NCBI GenBank assembly: GCA_023014485.1
Contig: JAJOZX010006141.1
Location: 124,001-188,000, forward strand
Direction of reading: 5' to 3'
Length of the DNA stretch: 64,000 bases
Source: Bathynomus jamesi
Taxonomy: Eukaryota; Arthropoda; Malacostraca; Isopoda; Cirolanidae
The notes under the pieces are model-generated. The model had not been told where the DNA came from. It saw only the letters and a list, made by a program, of their open reading frames with translations, and ran no database searches. The translations under genes were made by a program, and so were the position numbers. Shown piece after piece: positions 18,404 through 33,348 of the stretch (positions are counted from its first letter, which is position 1; each line of letters starts with the position of its first letter).

Positions 18404-18996
18404 GCAGTTATTTTCACTGTTATATTCAGTATAGAATAATTTTATTTTATGTATCAAACATAATAGTATCGTACCTTCGTGTACATTAGAGTGAAATGTC
18501 GTTTACACTTTATATTTTTGTTTGCAAATTTTTTTCAATTACGGAATTGAATTGACTTGCAAATTAAGAGAGAGTGTGTTTATAGAGAGTTTATAGATTT
18601 AGAGAGATATTTGAAGTCAGTTTTAGTTGCAAAGAAGTTGCAAAGAAGTTCTGAAGTCAGTTTTAGTTGCAAAGAAGTTGCAAAGAAGTTTTGAAGTCAG
18701 TTTTAGTTGCAAGTCAGTTTTAAAGTCAGTTTTCGTTGCAAATAAGTTGCAAGTCAGTTTTGAAGTCAGTTTTCGTTGCAAATAAGTTGCAAATCAGTTT
18801 TCAGTTGGTTGCATCCAAAAGGGACAACCAAACCCCAGAGATTTATAAAGATACTCGAAGTAGTTTCGGGTCAGTTTTATTTGCAAATAAGTTGCAAATC
18901 AGTTTCCAGTTGGTTGCATCCAAAAGGGATAACCAAACCCCAGAGATTTATAAAGATACTTGACAAGCGTTCAAGTTAGATAGTTAAGTTTCAAGA

Positions 18997-19520
18997 AATA
19001 CTTGACAAGAGGTCAAGTCAGAAGGTTGCGCCAAAAGGTACAACCGCCCCAGAGATTTATAGAAATACTTGACAAGAGGTCAAGTCAGAAGGTTGCGCCA
19101 AGATGGACAACCGCCCCAGAGATTTATAGAAATACTTGACAAGAGGTCAAGTCAGAAGGTTGCGCCAAGATGGACAACCGCCCCAGAGATTTATAGAAAT
19201 ACTTGACAAGAGGTCAAGTCAGAAGGTCGCGCCAAAAGGGACAACCGCCCCAGAGATTTATAGAAATACTTGATAAGAGGTCAAGTCAGAAGGTTGCGCC
19301 AAAAGGGACAACCGCCCCAGAGATTTGTAGAAATACTTGATAAGAGGTCAAGTCAGAAGGTTGCGCCAAAAGGGACAACCGCCCCAGAGATTTATAGAAA
19401 TACTTGATAAGAGGTCAAGTCAATAGGTTGCGCCAAAAGGGACAACCGCCCCAGAGATATATAGAAATACTTGATAAGAGGTCAAGTCAATAGGTTGCAT
19501 CCAAGAGGGACAACCGCCCC
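18997..19520 (+). repeat. 67-bp double-hairpin array, B unit 2
   Basis: Eight copies as in unit 1; stem sequences unchanged. The second and third units are both full length (TTATAGAAATAC), unlike unit 1. Confidence 0.93.
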
Positions 19521-21385
19521 AGTTTTGAAGAAGCCAGTTTTTAAGAAGTCAGTTTTTAAGTCCCAAGTCATTTCAATGCAGTCAATTGAATTCAACTTTT
19601 TCTTTGTAAGTTAAGAGAATTTAATTTAAGAAAATGTAATTTAAGAATTTAATTCAACCTTTTTTTGTGTTGTAAAGAGAACCTTTCTTTGTTTTGTTGT
19701 AAGAGGGAAATGGACCGATTTGTCTTTTCTTTTTTATGCCATTGTTGCGTATAAAAATATATAGGTAAAATGACATATTTTATTGTTGGCAACCAAAACC
19801 GTTTTTACAAATGTTGGTAACGAGTTTTATAATTATTGCGATTATATGATGACAGAAATAGTGTAATAATTAATCGCTCATGTACCTAATTTATCTTGCT
19901 CTGTATGGTCGGGAAATTTACCCGTAGGACCGCACACCCTAAATTTCAGTTGTGTTTATTCTTTTTTGTCATTTAATTTTAATAAAACTTCTACACAATA
20001 AAACATATGTATTTATCATATGCAAACAAGTTTTCAGACTAAAATATCAAATAATTCAAATTCTATCAACATTCAACGAAAGAGTATGATTTTTCTACTT
20101 AACATGCAAAAAAATTATTAAACCTTTTTAATATTTTTTTTAGTATATAAAAAAATAATTTTTTATGTAAAATTTACCTGAAATTATTAAAAGAAAAGAT
20201 TGTTCGAAATGCTTTCCTTCCATTTCAATAACACTTTTTATTCTTGGCCGAAACTCATCTAAGGTTCGATTTACTTTTATTTTTAATAATATTATAAAAT
20301 TATGTTTAGCTCATTAAAATGCATAAATTGATTTATATTTTTAATTTGTATTCTTAACTTTCTTAATTCAATTATCGTACCGATACTTCTGGTTAATGTT
20401 TATATAGTTCATATATAGCTAGGAATGTTACTAGTCGAATTTAATCCATCTTCAAAAATTCAATTTTTAAACCGTGAGATTTACTTTCATCAATTGTAAG
20501 TCCTCTAAGTACATTTCTTTTTATTACCTTAATACGTGTAACTGATTTAATTAAATACTTAAATCCTACCTTAAACTTAAAGGATTTTATGATAATAATG
20601 ATAATAATAACAACAATACTTGACTCAAAAGATTTTATACCCTAAAACCCATCTTAAATTATTATACATTATTTTTAAACTTTGTTAATTCAAAAACCTT
20701 CCAAATCTCTACACATACACACGCATGTATGCACACTATATACTATATATACAAACCTTATTCTAAAATCATTCGATATCACAAACTATTTCATAGCGTG
20801 TAGGTGCTAACTCTGCTATTTATATAGTCCTAAGCCTTTTTGCTTACTATATATAAATTTTTGCTTAGGCATTTATTCAGTTAACTTAAGAATCCTCTCC
20901 GCTAGTCTGTCCCTCAAAGTTATGATACACACTTTGTATCTAATACACACAAATACACACTAGACCACAGGTCTATACATCATCCATTACGTAATTCGAT
21001 TTTTTACCTACAATAGTCAATAAAATTAGTTATAGACTGCACGATCAGGGTAACTTTGGAAAATAATTTATATTTTTTTCCTTTTACCTACTATTCATTA
21101 TGTACATAATTTTTTCCCACAGAAAAATAAAAATTTTGTAAAAAAAAATTTAACAATATCATTCTTTGTCTAGCGTAATTGTTTGTCTAAAATTGAAGTA
21201 TTAATCTTTGAATTTTTTTATTATATAATAACTCACTTGCTCTGTATAAAAATTTGTAATGTAAAGAAAAAAATTCGTCATCTAACTTGAAGTAGTTAGG
21301 ATGTTATTTTCTCATTTGTATTGTATTAATGGTACCCTATTAGATTATTGTATAAATATCGTTTTTTTTTAAAAGGGGAGAGCAA

Positions 21386-21805
21386 TGTAAAAATAAAATG
21401 AATGATCAATATTCATTTTTTACATAAGAACCAAAATCGCTTAACGCGAGTTTGGATAGTAATTTTACTTGTGGCTTCCTATTCTTGATCGTGTCAAAAT
21501 TCTACGATCTACCATACCATATGGTTTAGTCGTATCCATTTTTATTTGTTATAGAAGTTAATTAATTAATTGTGATTGTCTTGCATCTCACCCTCGTCCC
21601 TAGATTATGCATGCACATTGCATATAACTCTGCCTCTAATTCGTTCTTGTAAATCTTCCTAATAATGATTTGTATTATGCATACAAAATTTAATAACTAT
21701 GACGTCATAAAGTAACTTAATTCTCTTCACGTTTTCCATACCTTGAACACTGAATCACGTGTTTAGTATTTGGACATCTTCCGTATTGAATGTATGGTAA
21801 ATTCC

Positions 21806-21842
<37 letters not shown>

Positions 21843-23022
21843 GAAAAAAAGAAACTTCATTCTCTATACATCATTAGTTATGTTGTTTCCTACCTATTGT
21901 CTACTGATACCTATCAACCTATCAGTCCATATTTTACGCGTCTCTATATTACGCACACAACCCATTGGAGTATGTACATGTAAAATACGTCCACATATAT
22001 TTTTTTTTATTATTATTTTTTTTAAGTGCGTTCAACCTTCAAGGCGTTCATTAGGCTTACAGTAATTAAATGCTCAAATTCGGAATCAGCAGAACCGAAC
22101 GTTTCTAAGATAAACAACATCTTTCGCTCGGATCCAAATCTATAACATATAATGTAATATAACATATTATGTTGTATATAAATTATCTTGTCATGTCTCA
22201 TGTACTTGTGTTGTACTAATAACCATATATATATAACCATATATAATCTGACCATATAATCTGACCATATAATCTAACCATATAATCTAACCATATAATC
22301 TAACCATATATATATATATATATATAAAACACTGTAAGAATGGTAACGACGTAATGTACTTCAATGAAACTATAATTGAATGTAATGACTTTATATATAA
22401 TGTAAGAATGTACTTTAATCGAACTGTAAGGGACAATCATAAGCGAATGGGAAGTAATCCATAATCGCAATCATAATTGTAAGAAACCCAAACAAAAATG
22501 ATATCGCCTTCAGAAATGAAGACGTGGCAAAAAAAAAAGATAAGTTTTTATTTTTATTTATTTTTTTATTTTTATTTGGAAACTCAAACACCTGATCGTG
22601 TTTAAAAGGGGGGAAACTTAACCTCCAACTGCCATCCCCCAACATTCAGGCATATTTTATACATGTATTTGTAAAATGAAGAACACTTCATTACGAGACT
22701 CTGCCTTGGTCACTGCTAAGAGACTCCCCTGGTTAGCAGCCTCGCTGCGGGGAGGGAGGTCGAACCTCTACCCCTGTAAATTCAGAGCAGTACCTGTATA
22801 TTTTTAAGAAGTAAATTTACAGTAAGAGAAACTTTTTATTTTCCCCCTCGAGTTGGGCTATCGTCAGAGGAACTTAGTAAAGTCGAAAAGTTATAAAGTA
22901 TCAGAGAAAGAATTAGAAAATTATAGAAGAAAAGTATCAGAAGAAATATCCGTTGCTTGCCTCCCTAACTAGAACCCCCTTCGAATCCGAACCGACAAAG
23001 GGCCATAAAGGGGGGGTTAACA
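21386..23022 (+). mobile_element. Element B LTR2, unit 2
   Basis: TG...TTAACA with LTR2 markers (CAAAATTCTACG, GGAGTATG). The TA run before the TATA box is longer than in unit 1. Confidence 0.9.
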
Positions 23023-24225
23023 TGTATTCTTTTTACGTTTTATTTTCTTTTATTATTTCACCTCTCGCAAGTTGTTTATTATTGCTGAGACGAAGGTTCG
23101 AATTCCGATTACGTCGTCAAAAGCGAGCCTCTGAATTCGAATTCTTCCCTCTTGCCTCTGCTACCAATTTATAACGTTAAGATGTGGTTATATTATTATA
23201 ATATACCATATTGTTCCCTGCCAGGTTACTGGTTATTATCTACTTAGGCACATAGTTATCCACGTTCTCATTACCTGTACTTACTACTTCTACCTAATTG
23301 TCATTCAAATTCCGTTACTTATGTGTTACGTTATCATTAATGTCCGTGTACTTTCAAATGAAAAGTACACCGTATTGTTTCTCCGCTTTCCTCATCGCTG
23401 GCTAATTAGACTTTCAAACTATAATAACCAACCATTCTTCTAATAATATTTGACATAATTTGGCGTAATTATTGTTAACTATAAATATATAACATTGTTG
23501 TTAATCCCCTGTAAATTATAGAATTAGTTTTTATTTTTATTTTTTTTTTATTTTTAGTTAAAATCTTTCAAAACATCTGATCATGTGTTTAAAAAGGGGG
23601 GAAATTTAACCTTCAACTGTCCTCCCCCAAAACATTTAAGTTTATATTATACATATACTTGTAAAAATTACGACACTTCTTCATTAGACTTCTTCATTAG
23701 ACTTCTTGATTAAGTCACTTCATATTAGCACCTCATTAGGACTCCTTTGTTAGCAGCCTCGCTGCGGGGAGGGGGTAGAGGCCCCTTGCCTCCTCAGTCT
23801 TTTTTAGATTCCGGCCTGAGCCATGGTCGAAAGAGGTCGAACCTCTACCCTTGTAATTCAGAGCAGTACCTGTATATTTTTAAGAAGTAAATTACCGTAA
23901 GAGAAACTTTTTATTTTTCCCTTCGACCCGTGCTCTCTTCAGAACTTAGTCAGAAAAGTCGATAATTTTAGTATCAGAGAAAGTATCAGAGTATTATAAA
24001 AAGAGGAGAATTAAAAATTGGCGACCCTTTGCCCAAATTAAGAGACAACCCAAGCACCATAGAAGATATTGGCATAACAGTCTGGCGAGTCTGTAGCCAA
24101 GAGTTTAACAGAGTGGCGACCGAAAAGAATTAGAATGTTATAGAAGACATATTCGTTGCTTGCCTCCTAACTAGAACCCACGTCGATCCGAACGACTCCA
24201 GGGACATAGAAGAAGGAGGGTAACA
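23023..24225 (+). mobile_element. Element A LTR, 3' part, unit 2/3
   Basis: Copy of 11038-12244 with the same 396-bp absence. Confidence 0.88.
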
Positions 24226-27200
24226 AGTGACGACCCTGCACCAGGATAAAAAGATTATTTTAAGATTATTTTAAGATTATTTTAAGAGGAAGATTTTAAC
24301 AAGAAGATTTTAAGAAGAGGCCACTCTTTGGCCAAGATAGAAATTACCCTGCATCAGGATAAAACCATTTGACCGGCGTGTCACGACTTCTAGTTCGTAA
24401 CATCCACCCTTGAACCGGTGTGTCACGACTCCAAGTTCTCCACGCCTAGTTTTCATCCAAGAAGAAGTAGCCAGCAAGACGTCTTCAGGACACGTCTCTG
24501 AGGATTTCGCCTGTGGAAAATTTTGTTAAGTACAGAGTTGTTTTTTCAGTAATTTATAAACATTTGAAAAGTCACTATTATTAACAGTTAATAATGAGTA
24601 TCAAACCAGAATTTAACACAAAACACAGTGAACACTTCAGACACCAGTGATACATTTGTTTTTATTGAAACAGTAATTTTAAAAGAGAGTTAATTTCAAA
24701 GATTTAATTTCAAAGAGAGTTAATTTCAAGAGGGTTATTTTCACTGTTATATTCAGTATAGAATAATTTTTTTTATGTATCTTCCCGTACATTAGAATGA
24801 AATATTGTTTACATTTTTTTTTATTTTTGTTTCCAAATTTTTTTCAATTACTGAATTGAATTGACTTGCAAATTAAGAAAGAGAGAGTTTATAGAGAGTT
24901 TATAGATTTAGAGAGATACTTGAAGTAATTTTGAAGTCATTTTTTTGAAATCATTTTTTGAAGTCAGTTTTGAAGTCAGTTTTTGAAGACAGAAGGTTGC
25001 ACCAAGAGGGTCAACCAAAACAGAGGTTAATCGTCTCCACTTGATAAAGACATCGAGTGCAGTCATTTCCATTTTCAGTTAATTTCAAGTTAGTTTAAGT
25101 TATAGAGATACTTGATTGTATTTCAAGTAAGTCGGTTGCACCAAGAGGGTCAACCCAAAACAGGTTAATCGTCTCCACTTGAATTGAGATCAAGTGCAGT
25201 CATTTTCCATTTTCAGTTAATTTCAAGTTAGTTTCAGAATACTTGATAAGAGGTCAAGTCAGAAGGTTGCGCCAAGACGGGCAACCGCCCCAGAGATTTA
25301 TAGAAATACTTGATAGAGTTCAAGTCAGAGAGTTTTATTTGAAGTCAGAGAGTTTTATTGAAGTCAGGGAGTTTTATTTGAAGTCAGAGAGTTTTATTTG
25401 AAGTCAGAGAGTTTTATTTGAAGTCAGAGAGATTTATTCCAAGTCAGAGAGATTTATTCCAAGTCAGAGAGATTTATTCCAAGTCAGAGAGATTTATTCC
25501 AAGTCATTTTTATTTCGAGTCCCAAGTCAGTTTTCAATGCAGTCAATTGAATTCAACCTTTTTTTTGTTCAAGAGAATTTAATTGAACCTTTTTTTTGTT
25601 GAAAAAGAGAATTAAATTCAACCTGAATTGACCCGTTTGTCTTTAGTTTAACTTTTTTTTTGTTTGTGAGAAGGAAATTGACCGATTTGCCGATTTGTCT
25701 TTTCTTTTTCATGCATTGTTACGTATATAAATATATAGTCATATAATTTATTATTTGTAACAAAACCGTTTTTACAATTGTTTGTAATGACTTTGATAAT
25801 CATTGTAATGTATACGTGATAATAATAGTTGTGTAATAATTAATTAATCGATCTTGTCCCAATGACTCCTTTTAAATTACTATGCTGAGGAACATGCCGT
25901 CCCTCCGTTTGTTTCAACTTTTTTTTAATTTTTGTTCTAAGTAGTGTGACAAGCAATCTTTTTTTAAAGAGCAAAGTGCTCACGAAAGACTTATTGTCAA
26001 ATTCAGACTTATATCCCCCGCTTAGTCACTCAATTCCCCGAATGTAGTACTCCAAACTTTTTATTTTATTTTATTTTAACACCCCCAACCCCAGTTGAAC
26101 CGTGTCAACCAGAGAAATGGTTCAACCATGGTTAATTCCTCTTTAGTACTATGGAACATAACCTCCATTTATGTTAAGTTGTGTTATTTTATTTTTAAGA
26201 ATACTACAGTATATGGCTATGAATTTTAGTAGTCGAAATTAATTGTGTGTCAAAATTCAATTTTAAAACCGTGAGATCTACTTTCATTAACTGTAAGGTC
26301 CTCTAAGTTCGTTTTTTTAATTACCTTATACGTGTAACTGATTAATTATGTAAAATCTATAATCCTAATTGAATTTTATTACTTTTGACACATTCGAATT
26401 CATTTACGTTCCGTCCCTCCAGTCACTTTTGCATTAAAACTCGTATGCAAACATCATCATAATAATACATCATAATTATTGCTTACTATATATAAATTCT
26501 CGCTCATGCATTTATACAGTTAATTTAACAATCCTCTCAGCTAATCTGTGTCGAAATTATAAAATACACACTTTGTACCCAATAAACATAAATACACCTT
26601 TGACCACAGGTCTATACATCATCCACTACGTAATTCGATTTGTACCTACAACAGTCAATAAAAATGCATGTATGCACACTATATATACTATATACATACA
26701 AACCTTATGCTAAAATCATTGAATATTCAGTTACTTGAACAATCCTATCAGCTAATCTGTCCCTCGAAATTGTAAAATACACACTTTGCACCTAATACAC
26801 CCAAATACACACTAGACCACAGGTCTATACATCATCCATTACATAATTCGATTTTTTACCTACAATAGTCAATAAAATTAGTTTATCAATTGTACTATCA
26901 TGGAAGCCTCGAAAAATCCATGAACTTTAAAATTTATGTTTTTCCCTTTTACCTATTCATTATGAATGTAATTTATCCCACAGAAAAAAATAAAATTTGG
27001 TAAAAAATTTTAACCATATCATTGTTTGTCTAACTTAATTGTTTGTCTAAAATTAAAGTTTTAATCTTTGAATTTTTATATTTTATAATAGCCCTCTAAG
27101 CGAGTGTCATGTTAAAAATTTGGATACTCTGCATTGTACTCAACTACCTGAACTCGTTCTGTATAAAACTTGTATTGTAAAAAAGAATGTCGTCATCTAA

Positions 27201-27294
27201 CTTGAATTACTTACGATGTTATTTTCTCAATTGTATTATATTGTATTAATTGTATTATATTATTGTATTAATACCATTTTAGGGGGGGAAATAC
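24226..27294 (+). mobile_element. Element A internal region, unit 3
   Basis: Copy of 240-3304 (3069 bp). Has a 10-bp duplication (GACCGATTTGCCGATTTGTC) near 25680 that is not in the others. Non-coding. Confidence 0.85.
25325..25503 (+). repeat. 20-bp tandem repeat, 9 copies (A unit 3)
   Basis: Five-plus-four arrangement with one base missing in the second copy. Confidence 0.95.
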
Positions 27295-27908
27295 TGTAAA
27301 AAGTGAGCAATGAACAATTCCTACACCATCATTATATGGATTCATTGTCTTCATGCAGTACTTATGTTCTTATAGTTTTATGTTTGAATGTTCATTTTTA
27401 CATAAGAAACCAAAAATCGCCTAAGCGAGTTTTGGATAGAATTTCGATTTATATACTTTATTCATTACTGTATTTCTCTAATTCATCTTTTCTAATAATG
27501 ACTTATACACTATGACGTCACAAAATAACTTTGTTCTCTTTACGTTTCCCATACTTTGTACACTGAATCACGTTCTTAGTATTTGGACATCTTCCGTATT
27601 CAATGTATGGTAAATTATTTAGTAATAATGTTGTGGTGTTATGTAGTATAAATATCATTATTTAACCATACTCATTATTCAACCATACTCATTCTTACAT
27701 TCATGTTCTTTCTTGACCGACTATCCTTTATTAATTTTATTACTTATTCATTCATCTCTACCTATTGTCTACTTATGCCCTATCAATTATCAGTCTATGT
27801 TTACTCTGTGTCTATATTACGCACACAACCTATTGTGTGACGAATGATATGTGTACACTACTGTGTGCAGCGTACATGTCTATTGACGATCATGATTACG
27901 TACATGTA
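27295..27908 (+). mobile_element. Element A LTR, 5' part, unit 3
   Basis: Copy of 3305-3913 with several private 1-2 base insertions (for example GACCGACTATCC, CATCTCTACC), some probably sequencing error. Confidence 0.85.
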
Positions 27909-29569
27909 TTTAAAATGAAATGAATGATCAATATTCATTTTTTACATAAGAACCAAAATCGCTTAACGCGAGTTTGGATAGTAATTTTACTTGTGGCTTC
28001 CTATTCTTGATCGTGTCAAAACCCTACGATCTACCATACCATATGGTTTAGTCGTATCCATTTTTATTTGTTATAGAAGTTAATTAATTAATTGTGATTG
28101 TCTTGCATCTCACCCTCGTCCCTAGATTATGCATACACATTGCATATAACTCTGCTTCTAATTCGTTCTTGTCTATCTTCCTAATAATGATTTGTATTAT
28201 ACATACAAAATTTAATAACTATGACGTCATAAAATAACTTAATTCTCTTCACGTTTTCCATACCTTGAACACTGAATCACGTGTTTAGTATTTGGACATC
28301 TTCCGTATTGAATGTATGGTAAATTCCTTAATAATAATCTAATAATAATAATAATAATAATAAAAAGAAAAAAAAAAGAAACTTCATTCTCTATACATCA
28401 TTAGTTATGTTGTTTCCTACCTATTGTCTACTGATACCTATCAACCTATCAGTCCATATTTTACGCGTCTCTATATTACGCACACAACCCATTGGATTAT
28501 GTACATGTAAAATACGTCCACATATATTTTTTTTTATTATTATTTTTTTAAGTGCGTTCAACCTTCAAGGCGTTCATTAGGCTTACAGTAATTAAATGCT
28601 CAAATTCGCGAATCAGCAAACCGAACGTTTCTAAGATAAACAACATCTTTCGCTCGGATCCAATCTATAACATATAATGTAATATAACATATTTGTTGTA
28701 TATAAATTATCATGTCATGTCTCATGTACTTGTGTTGTACTAATATACCATAATATTATATAATAACCAATATATAATCTGACCATATAATCTGACCATA
28801 TAATTCTCTATACCTATATAATCTAACCATATAATCTAAACCATTAATCTAACCATATATATATATATAAAAACACTGTAAGAATGGTAACGACGTAATG
28901 TACTTCAATGAAACTATAATTGAATGTAATGACTTTATATATAATGTAAGAATGTACTTTAATCGAACTGTAAGGGACAATCATAAGCGAATGGGAAGTA
29001 ATCCATAATCGCAATCATAATTGTAATAAACCCAAACAAAAATGATATCGCCTTCAGAAATGAAGACGTGGCAAAAAAAAATAAGATGTTTTTATTTTTA
29101 TTTATTTTTTTTATTTTTATTTGGAAACTTTCAAACACCTGATCGTGTTTAAAAGGGGGAAACTTAACCTCCAACTGCCATCCCCCAACATTCAGGCATA
29201 TTTTATACATGTATTTGTAAAATGAAGAACACTTCATTACGAGACTCTGCCTTGGTCACTGCTAAGAGACTCCCCTGGTTAGCAGCCTCGCTGCGGGGAG
29301 GGAGGTCGAACCTCTACCCCTGTAAATTCAGAGCAGTACCTGTATATTTTTAAGAAGTAAATTTACAGTAAGAGAAACTTTTTATTTTCCCCCTCGAGTT
29401 GGGCTATCGTCAGAGGAACTTAGTAAAGTCGAAAAGTTATAAAGTATCAGAGAAAGAATTAGAAAATTATAGAAGAAAAGTATCAGAAGAAATATCCGTT
29501 GCTTGCCTCCCTAACTAGAACCCCCTTCGAATCCGAACCGACAAAGGGCCATAAAGGGGGGGGTTAACA
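27909..29569 (+). mobile_element. Element B LTR1, unit 3
   Basis: Carries LTR1 markers but has a cluster of small indels at about 28610-28860, across the minisatellite, absent from all seven other B LTRs. Confidence 0.87.
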
Positions 29570-30037
29570 GCTGGCGACCCTTTACCAGGATAAGAAGAAG
29601 ATTTATAAAAGAAGATTTATAAAAGAAGAAGATTTATAAAAGAAGATTTATAAAGAAGAAGATTTATAAAAGAAGAAGATTTATAAAAGAAGACTTATAA
29701 AAGAAGATTTATAAAAGAAGATTTATCAGGATAAAACCATTTGACCGGCGTGTCACGACTTCTAGTTCGTAACATCCACCCTTGACCGGTGTGTCACGAC
29801 TCCAAGTTCTTCACGCCTAGTTTTCATCCAAGAAGAAGTAGCCAACAAGACGTCTTCAGGACACGTCTCAAGGATTTCCCCATAGAAAATTTTGTTAAGT
29901 ACATTTTGTTTTCTTAAGTAATTATAAACACTTGAAAAGTCAGTATTATTAACAGTTAATAATGAGTATTAAGTCAGAATTTACAAGAAACACAGTGAAC
30001 ACTTCAGACACTAGTGATACATTTTCCTTAGTGTAAC

Positions 30038-30365
30038 AGAGAGTTAATTGTAACAGAGTTAATTGTAACAGAGAGTTAATTGTAACAGAGTTAATTTCAA
30101 AGAGAGTTAATTTAACAGAGAGTTAATTTCAAGAGAGAGTTAATTTCAAGAGAGAGTTAATTTCAAGAGAGAGTTAATTTCAAGAGAGAGTTAATTTCAA
30201 GAGAGAGTTAATTTCAAGAGAGAGTTAATTTCAAGAGAGAGTTAATTTCAAGAGAGAGTTAATTTCAAGAGAGAGTTAATTTCAAAGGGAGTTAATTTCA
30301 AAAGAGAGTTAATTTCAAAAGAGAGTTAATTTCAAAAGAGAGTTAATTTCAAAAGAGAGTTAATT
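30038..30365 (+). repeat. 17-bp VNTR, B unit 3 (328 bp)
   Basis: The shortest of the four arrays, about three repeats fewer than unit 1. Confidence 0.95.
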
Positions 30366-30957
30366 GCAGTTATTTTCACTGTTATATTCAGTATAGAATA
30401 ATTTTATTTTATGTATCAAACATAATAGTATCGTACCTTCGTGTACATTAGAGTGAAATGTCGTTTACACTTTATATTTTTGTTTGCAAATTTTTTTCAA
30501 TTACGGAATTGAATTGACTTGCAAATTAAGAGAGAGTGTGTTTATAGAGAGTTTATAGATTTAGAGAGATATTTGAAGTCAGTTTTAGTTGCAAAGAAGT
30601 TGCAAAGAAGTTCTGAAGTCAGTTTTAGTTGCAAAGAAGTTGCAAAGAAGTTTTGAAGTCAGTTTTAGTTGCAAGTCAGTTTTAAAGTCAGTTTTCGTTG
30701 CAAATAAGTTGCAAGTCAGTTTTGAAGTCAGTTTTCGTTGCAAATAAGTTGCAAATCAGTTTTCAGTTGGTTGCATCCAAAAGGGACAACCAAACCCCAG
30801 AGATTTATAAAGATACTCGAAGTAGTTTCGGGTCAGTTTTATTTGCAAATAAGTTGCAAATCAGTTTCCAGTTGGTTGCATCCAAAAGGGATAACCAAAC
30901 CCCAGAGATTTATAAAGATACTTGACAAGCGTTCAAGTTAGATAGTTAAGTTTCAAG

Positions 30958-31480
30958 AAATACTTGACAAGAGGTCAAGTCAGAAGGTTGCGCCAAAAGG
31001 TACAACCGCCCCAGAGATTTATAGAAATACTTGACAAGAGGTCAAGTCAGAAGGTTGCGCCAAGATGGACAACCGCCCCAGAGATTTATAGAAATACTTG
31101 ACAAGAGGTCAAGTCAGAAGGTTGCGCCAAGATGGACAACCGCCCCAGAGATTTATAGAAATACTTGACAAGAGGTCAAGTCAGAAGGTCGCGCCAAAAG
31201 GGACAACCGCCCCAGAGATTTATAGAAATACTTGATAAGAGGTCAAGTCAGAAGGTTGCGCCAAAAGGGACAACCGCCCCAGAGATTTGTAGAAATACTT
31301 GATAAGAGGTCAAGTCAGAAGGTTGCGCCAAAAGGGACAACCGCCCCAGAGATTTATAGAAATACTTGATAAGAGGTCAAGTCAATAGGTTGCGCCAAAA
31401 GGGACAACCGCCCCAGAGATATAGAAATACTTGATAAGAGGTCAAGTCAATAGGTTGCATCCAAGAGGGACAACCGCCCC
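30958..31480 (+). repeat. 67-bp double-hairpin array, B unit 3
   Basis: Eight copies; stems unchanged. A 2-bp deletion shortens the AGATATATAG of the penultimate unit. Confidence 0.93.
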
Positions 31481-33348
31481 AGTTTTGAAGAAGCCAGTTT
31501 TTAAGAAGTCAGTTTTTAAGTCCCAAGTCATTTCAATGCAGTCAATTGAATTCAACTTTTTCTTTGTAAGTTAAGAGAATTTAATTTAAGAAAATGTAAT
31601 TTAAGAATTTAATTCAACCTTTTTTTGTGTTGTAAAGAGAACCTTTCTTTGTTTTGTTGTAAGAGGGAAATGGACCGATTTGTCTTTTCTTTTTTATGCC
31701 ATTGTTGCGTATAAAAATATATAGGTAAAATGACATATTTTATTGTTGGCAACCAAAACCGTTTTTACAAATGTTGGTAACGAGTTTTATAATTATTGCG
31801 ATTATATGATGACAGAAATAGTGTAATAATTAATCGCTCATGTACCTAATTTATCTTGCTCTGTATGGTCGGGAAATTTACCCGTAGGACCGCACACCCT
31901 AAATTTCAGTTGTGTTTATTCTTTTTTGTCATTTAATTTTAATAAAACTTCTACACAATAAAACATATGTATTTATCATATGCAAACAAGTTTTCAGACT
32001 AAAATATCAAATAATTCAAATTCTATCAACATTCAACGAAAGAGTATGATTTTTCTACTTAACATGCAAAAAAATTATTAAACCTTTTTAATATTTTTTT
32101 TAGTATATAAAAAAATAATTTTTTATGTAAAATTTACCTGAAATTATTAAAAGAAAAGATTGTTCGAAATGCTTTCCTTCCATTTCAATAACACTTTTTA
32201 TTCTTGGCCGAAACTCATCTAAGGTTCGATTTACTTTTATTTTTAATAATATTATAAAATTATGTTTAGCTCATTAAAATGCATAAATTGATTTATATTT
32301 TTAATTTGTATTCTTAACTTTCTTAATTCAATTATCGTACCGATACTTCTGGTTAATGTTTATATAGTTCATATATAGCTAGGAATGTTACTAGTCGAAT
32401 TTAAATCCATCTTCAAAAATTCAATTTTTAAACCGTGAGATTTACTTTCATCAATTGTAAGTCCTCTAAGTACATTTCTTTTTATTACCTTAATACGTGT
32501 AACTGATTTAATTAAATACTTAAATCCTACCTTAAACTTAAAGGATTTTATGATAATAATGATAATAATAACAACAATACTTGACTCAAAAGATTTTATT
32601 ACCCTAAAACCCATCTTAAATTATTATACATTATTTTTAAACTTTGTTAATTCAAAAACCTTCCAAATCTCTACACATACACACGCATGTATGCACACTA
32701 TATATACTATATATACAAACCTTATTCTAAAATCATTCGATATCACAAACTATTTCATAGCGTGTAGGTGCTAACTCTGCTATTTATATAGTCCTAAGCC
32801 TTTTTGCTTACTATATAAATTTTTGCTTAGGCATTTATTCAGTTAACTTAAGAATCCTCTCCGCTAGTCTGTCCCTCAAAGTTATGATACACACTTTGTA
32901 TCTAATACACACAAATACACACTAGACCACAGGTCTATACATCATCCATTACGTAATTCGATTTTTTACCTACAATAGTCAATAAAATTAGTTATAGACT
33001 GCACGATCAGGGTAACTTTGGAAAATAATTTATATTTTTTTCCTTTTACCTACTATTCATTATGTACATAATTTTTTCCCACAGAAAAATAAAAATTTTG
33101 TAAAAAAAAATTTAACAATATCATTCTTTGTCTAGCGTAATTGTTTGTCTAAAATTGAAGTATTAATCTTTGAATTTTTTATATTATATAATAACTCACT
33201 TGCTCTGTATAAAAATTTGTAATGTAAAGAAAAAAATTCGTCATCTAACTTGAAGTAGTTAGGATGTTATTTTCTCATTTGTATTGTATTAATGGTACCC
33301 TATTAGATTATTGTATAAATATCGTTTTTTTTTAAAAGGGGAGAGCAA

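Larger units (their letters stand above)
15922..23022 (+). mobile_element. Nested element B, unit 2
   Basis: LTR1 15922-17571, PBS 17574, interior 17572-21385, LTR2 21386-23022, then TGTA. Same insertion point and same LTR1-specific and LTR2-specific bases as unit 1. Confidence 0.9.
12006..23987 (+). repeat. 12-kb unit 2
   Basis: Same order as unit 1: A internal 12245-15312, A LTR 5' part 15313-15921, B element 15922-23022, A LTR 3' part 23023-24225. Differences from unit 1 are scattered substitutions, homopolymer changes and repeat copy number. Confidence 0.93.
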
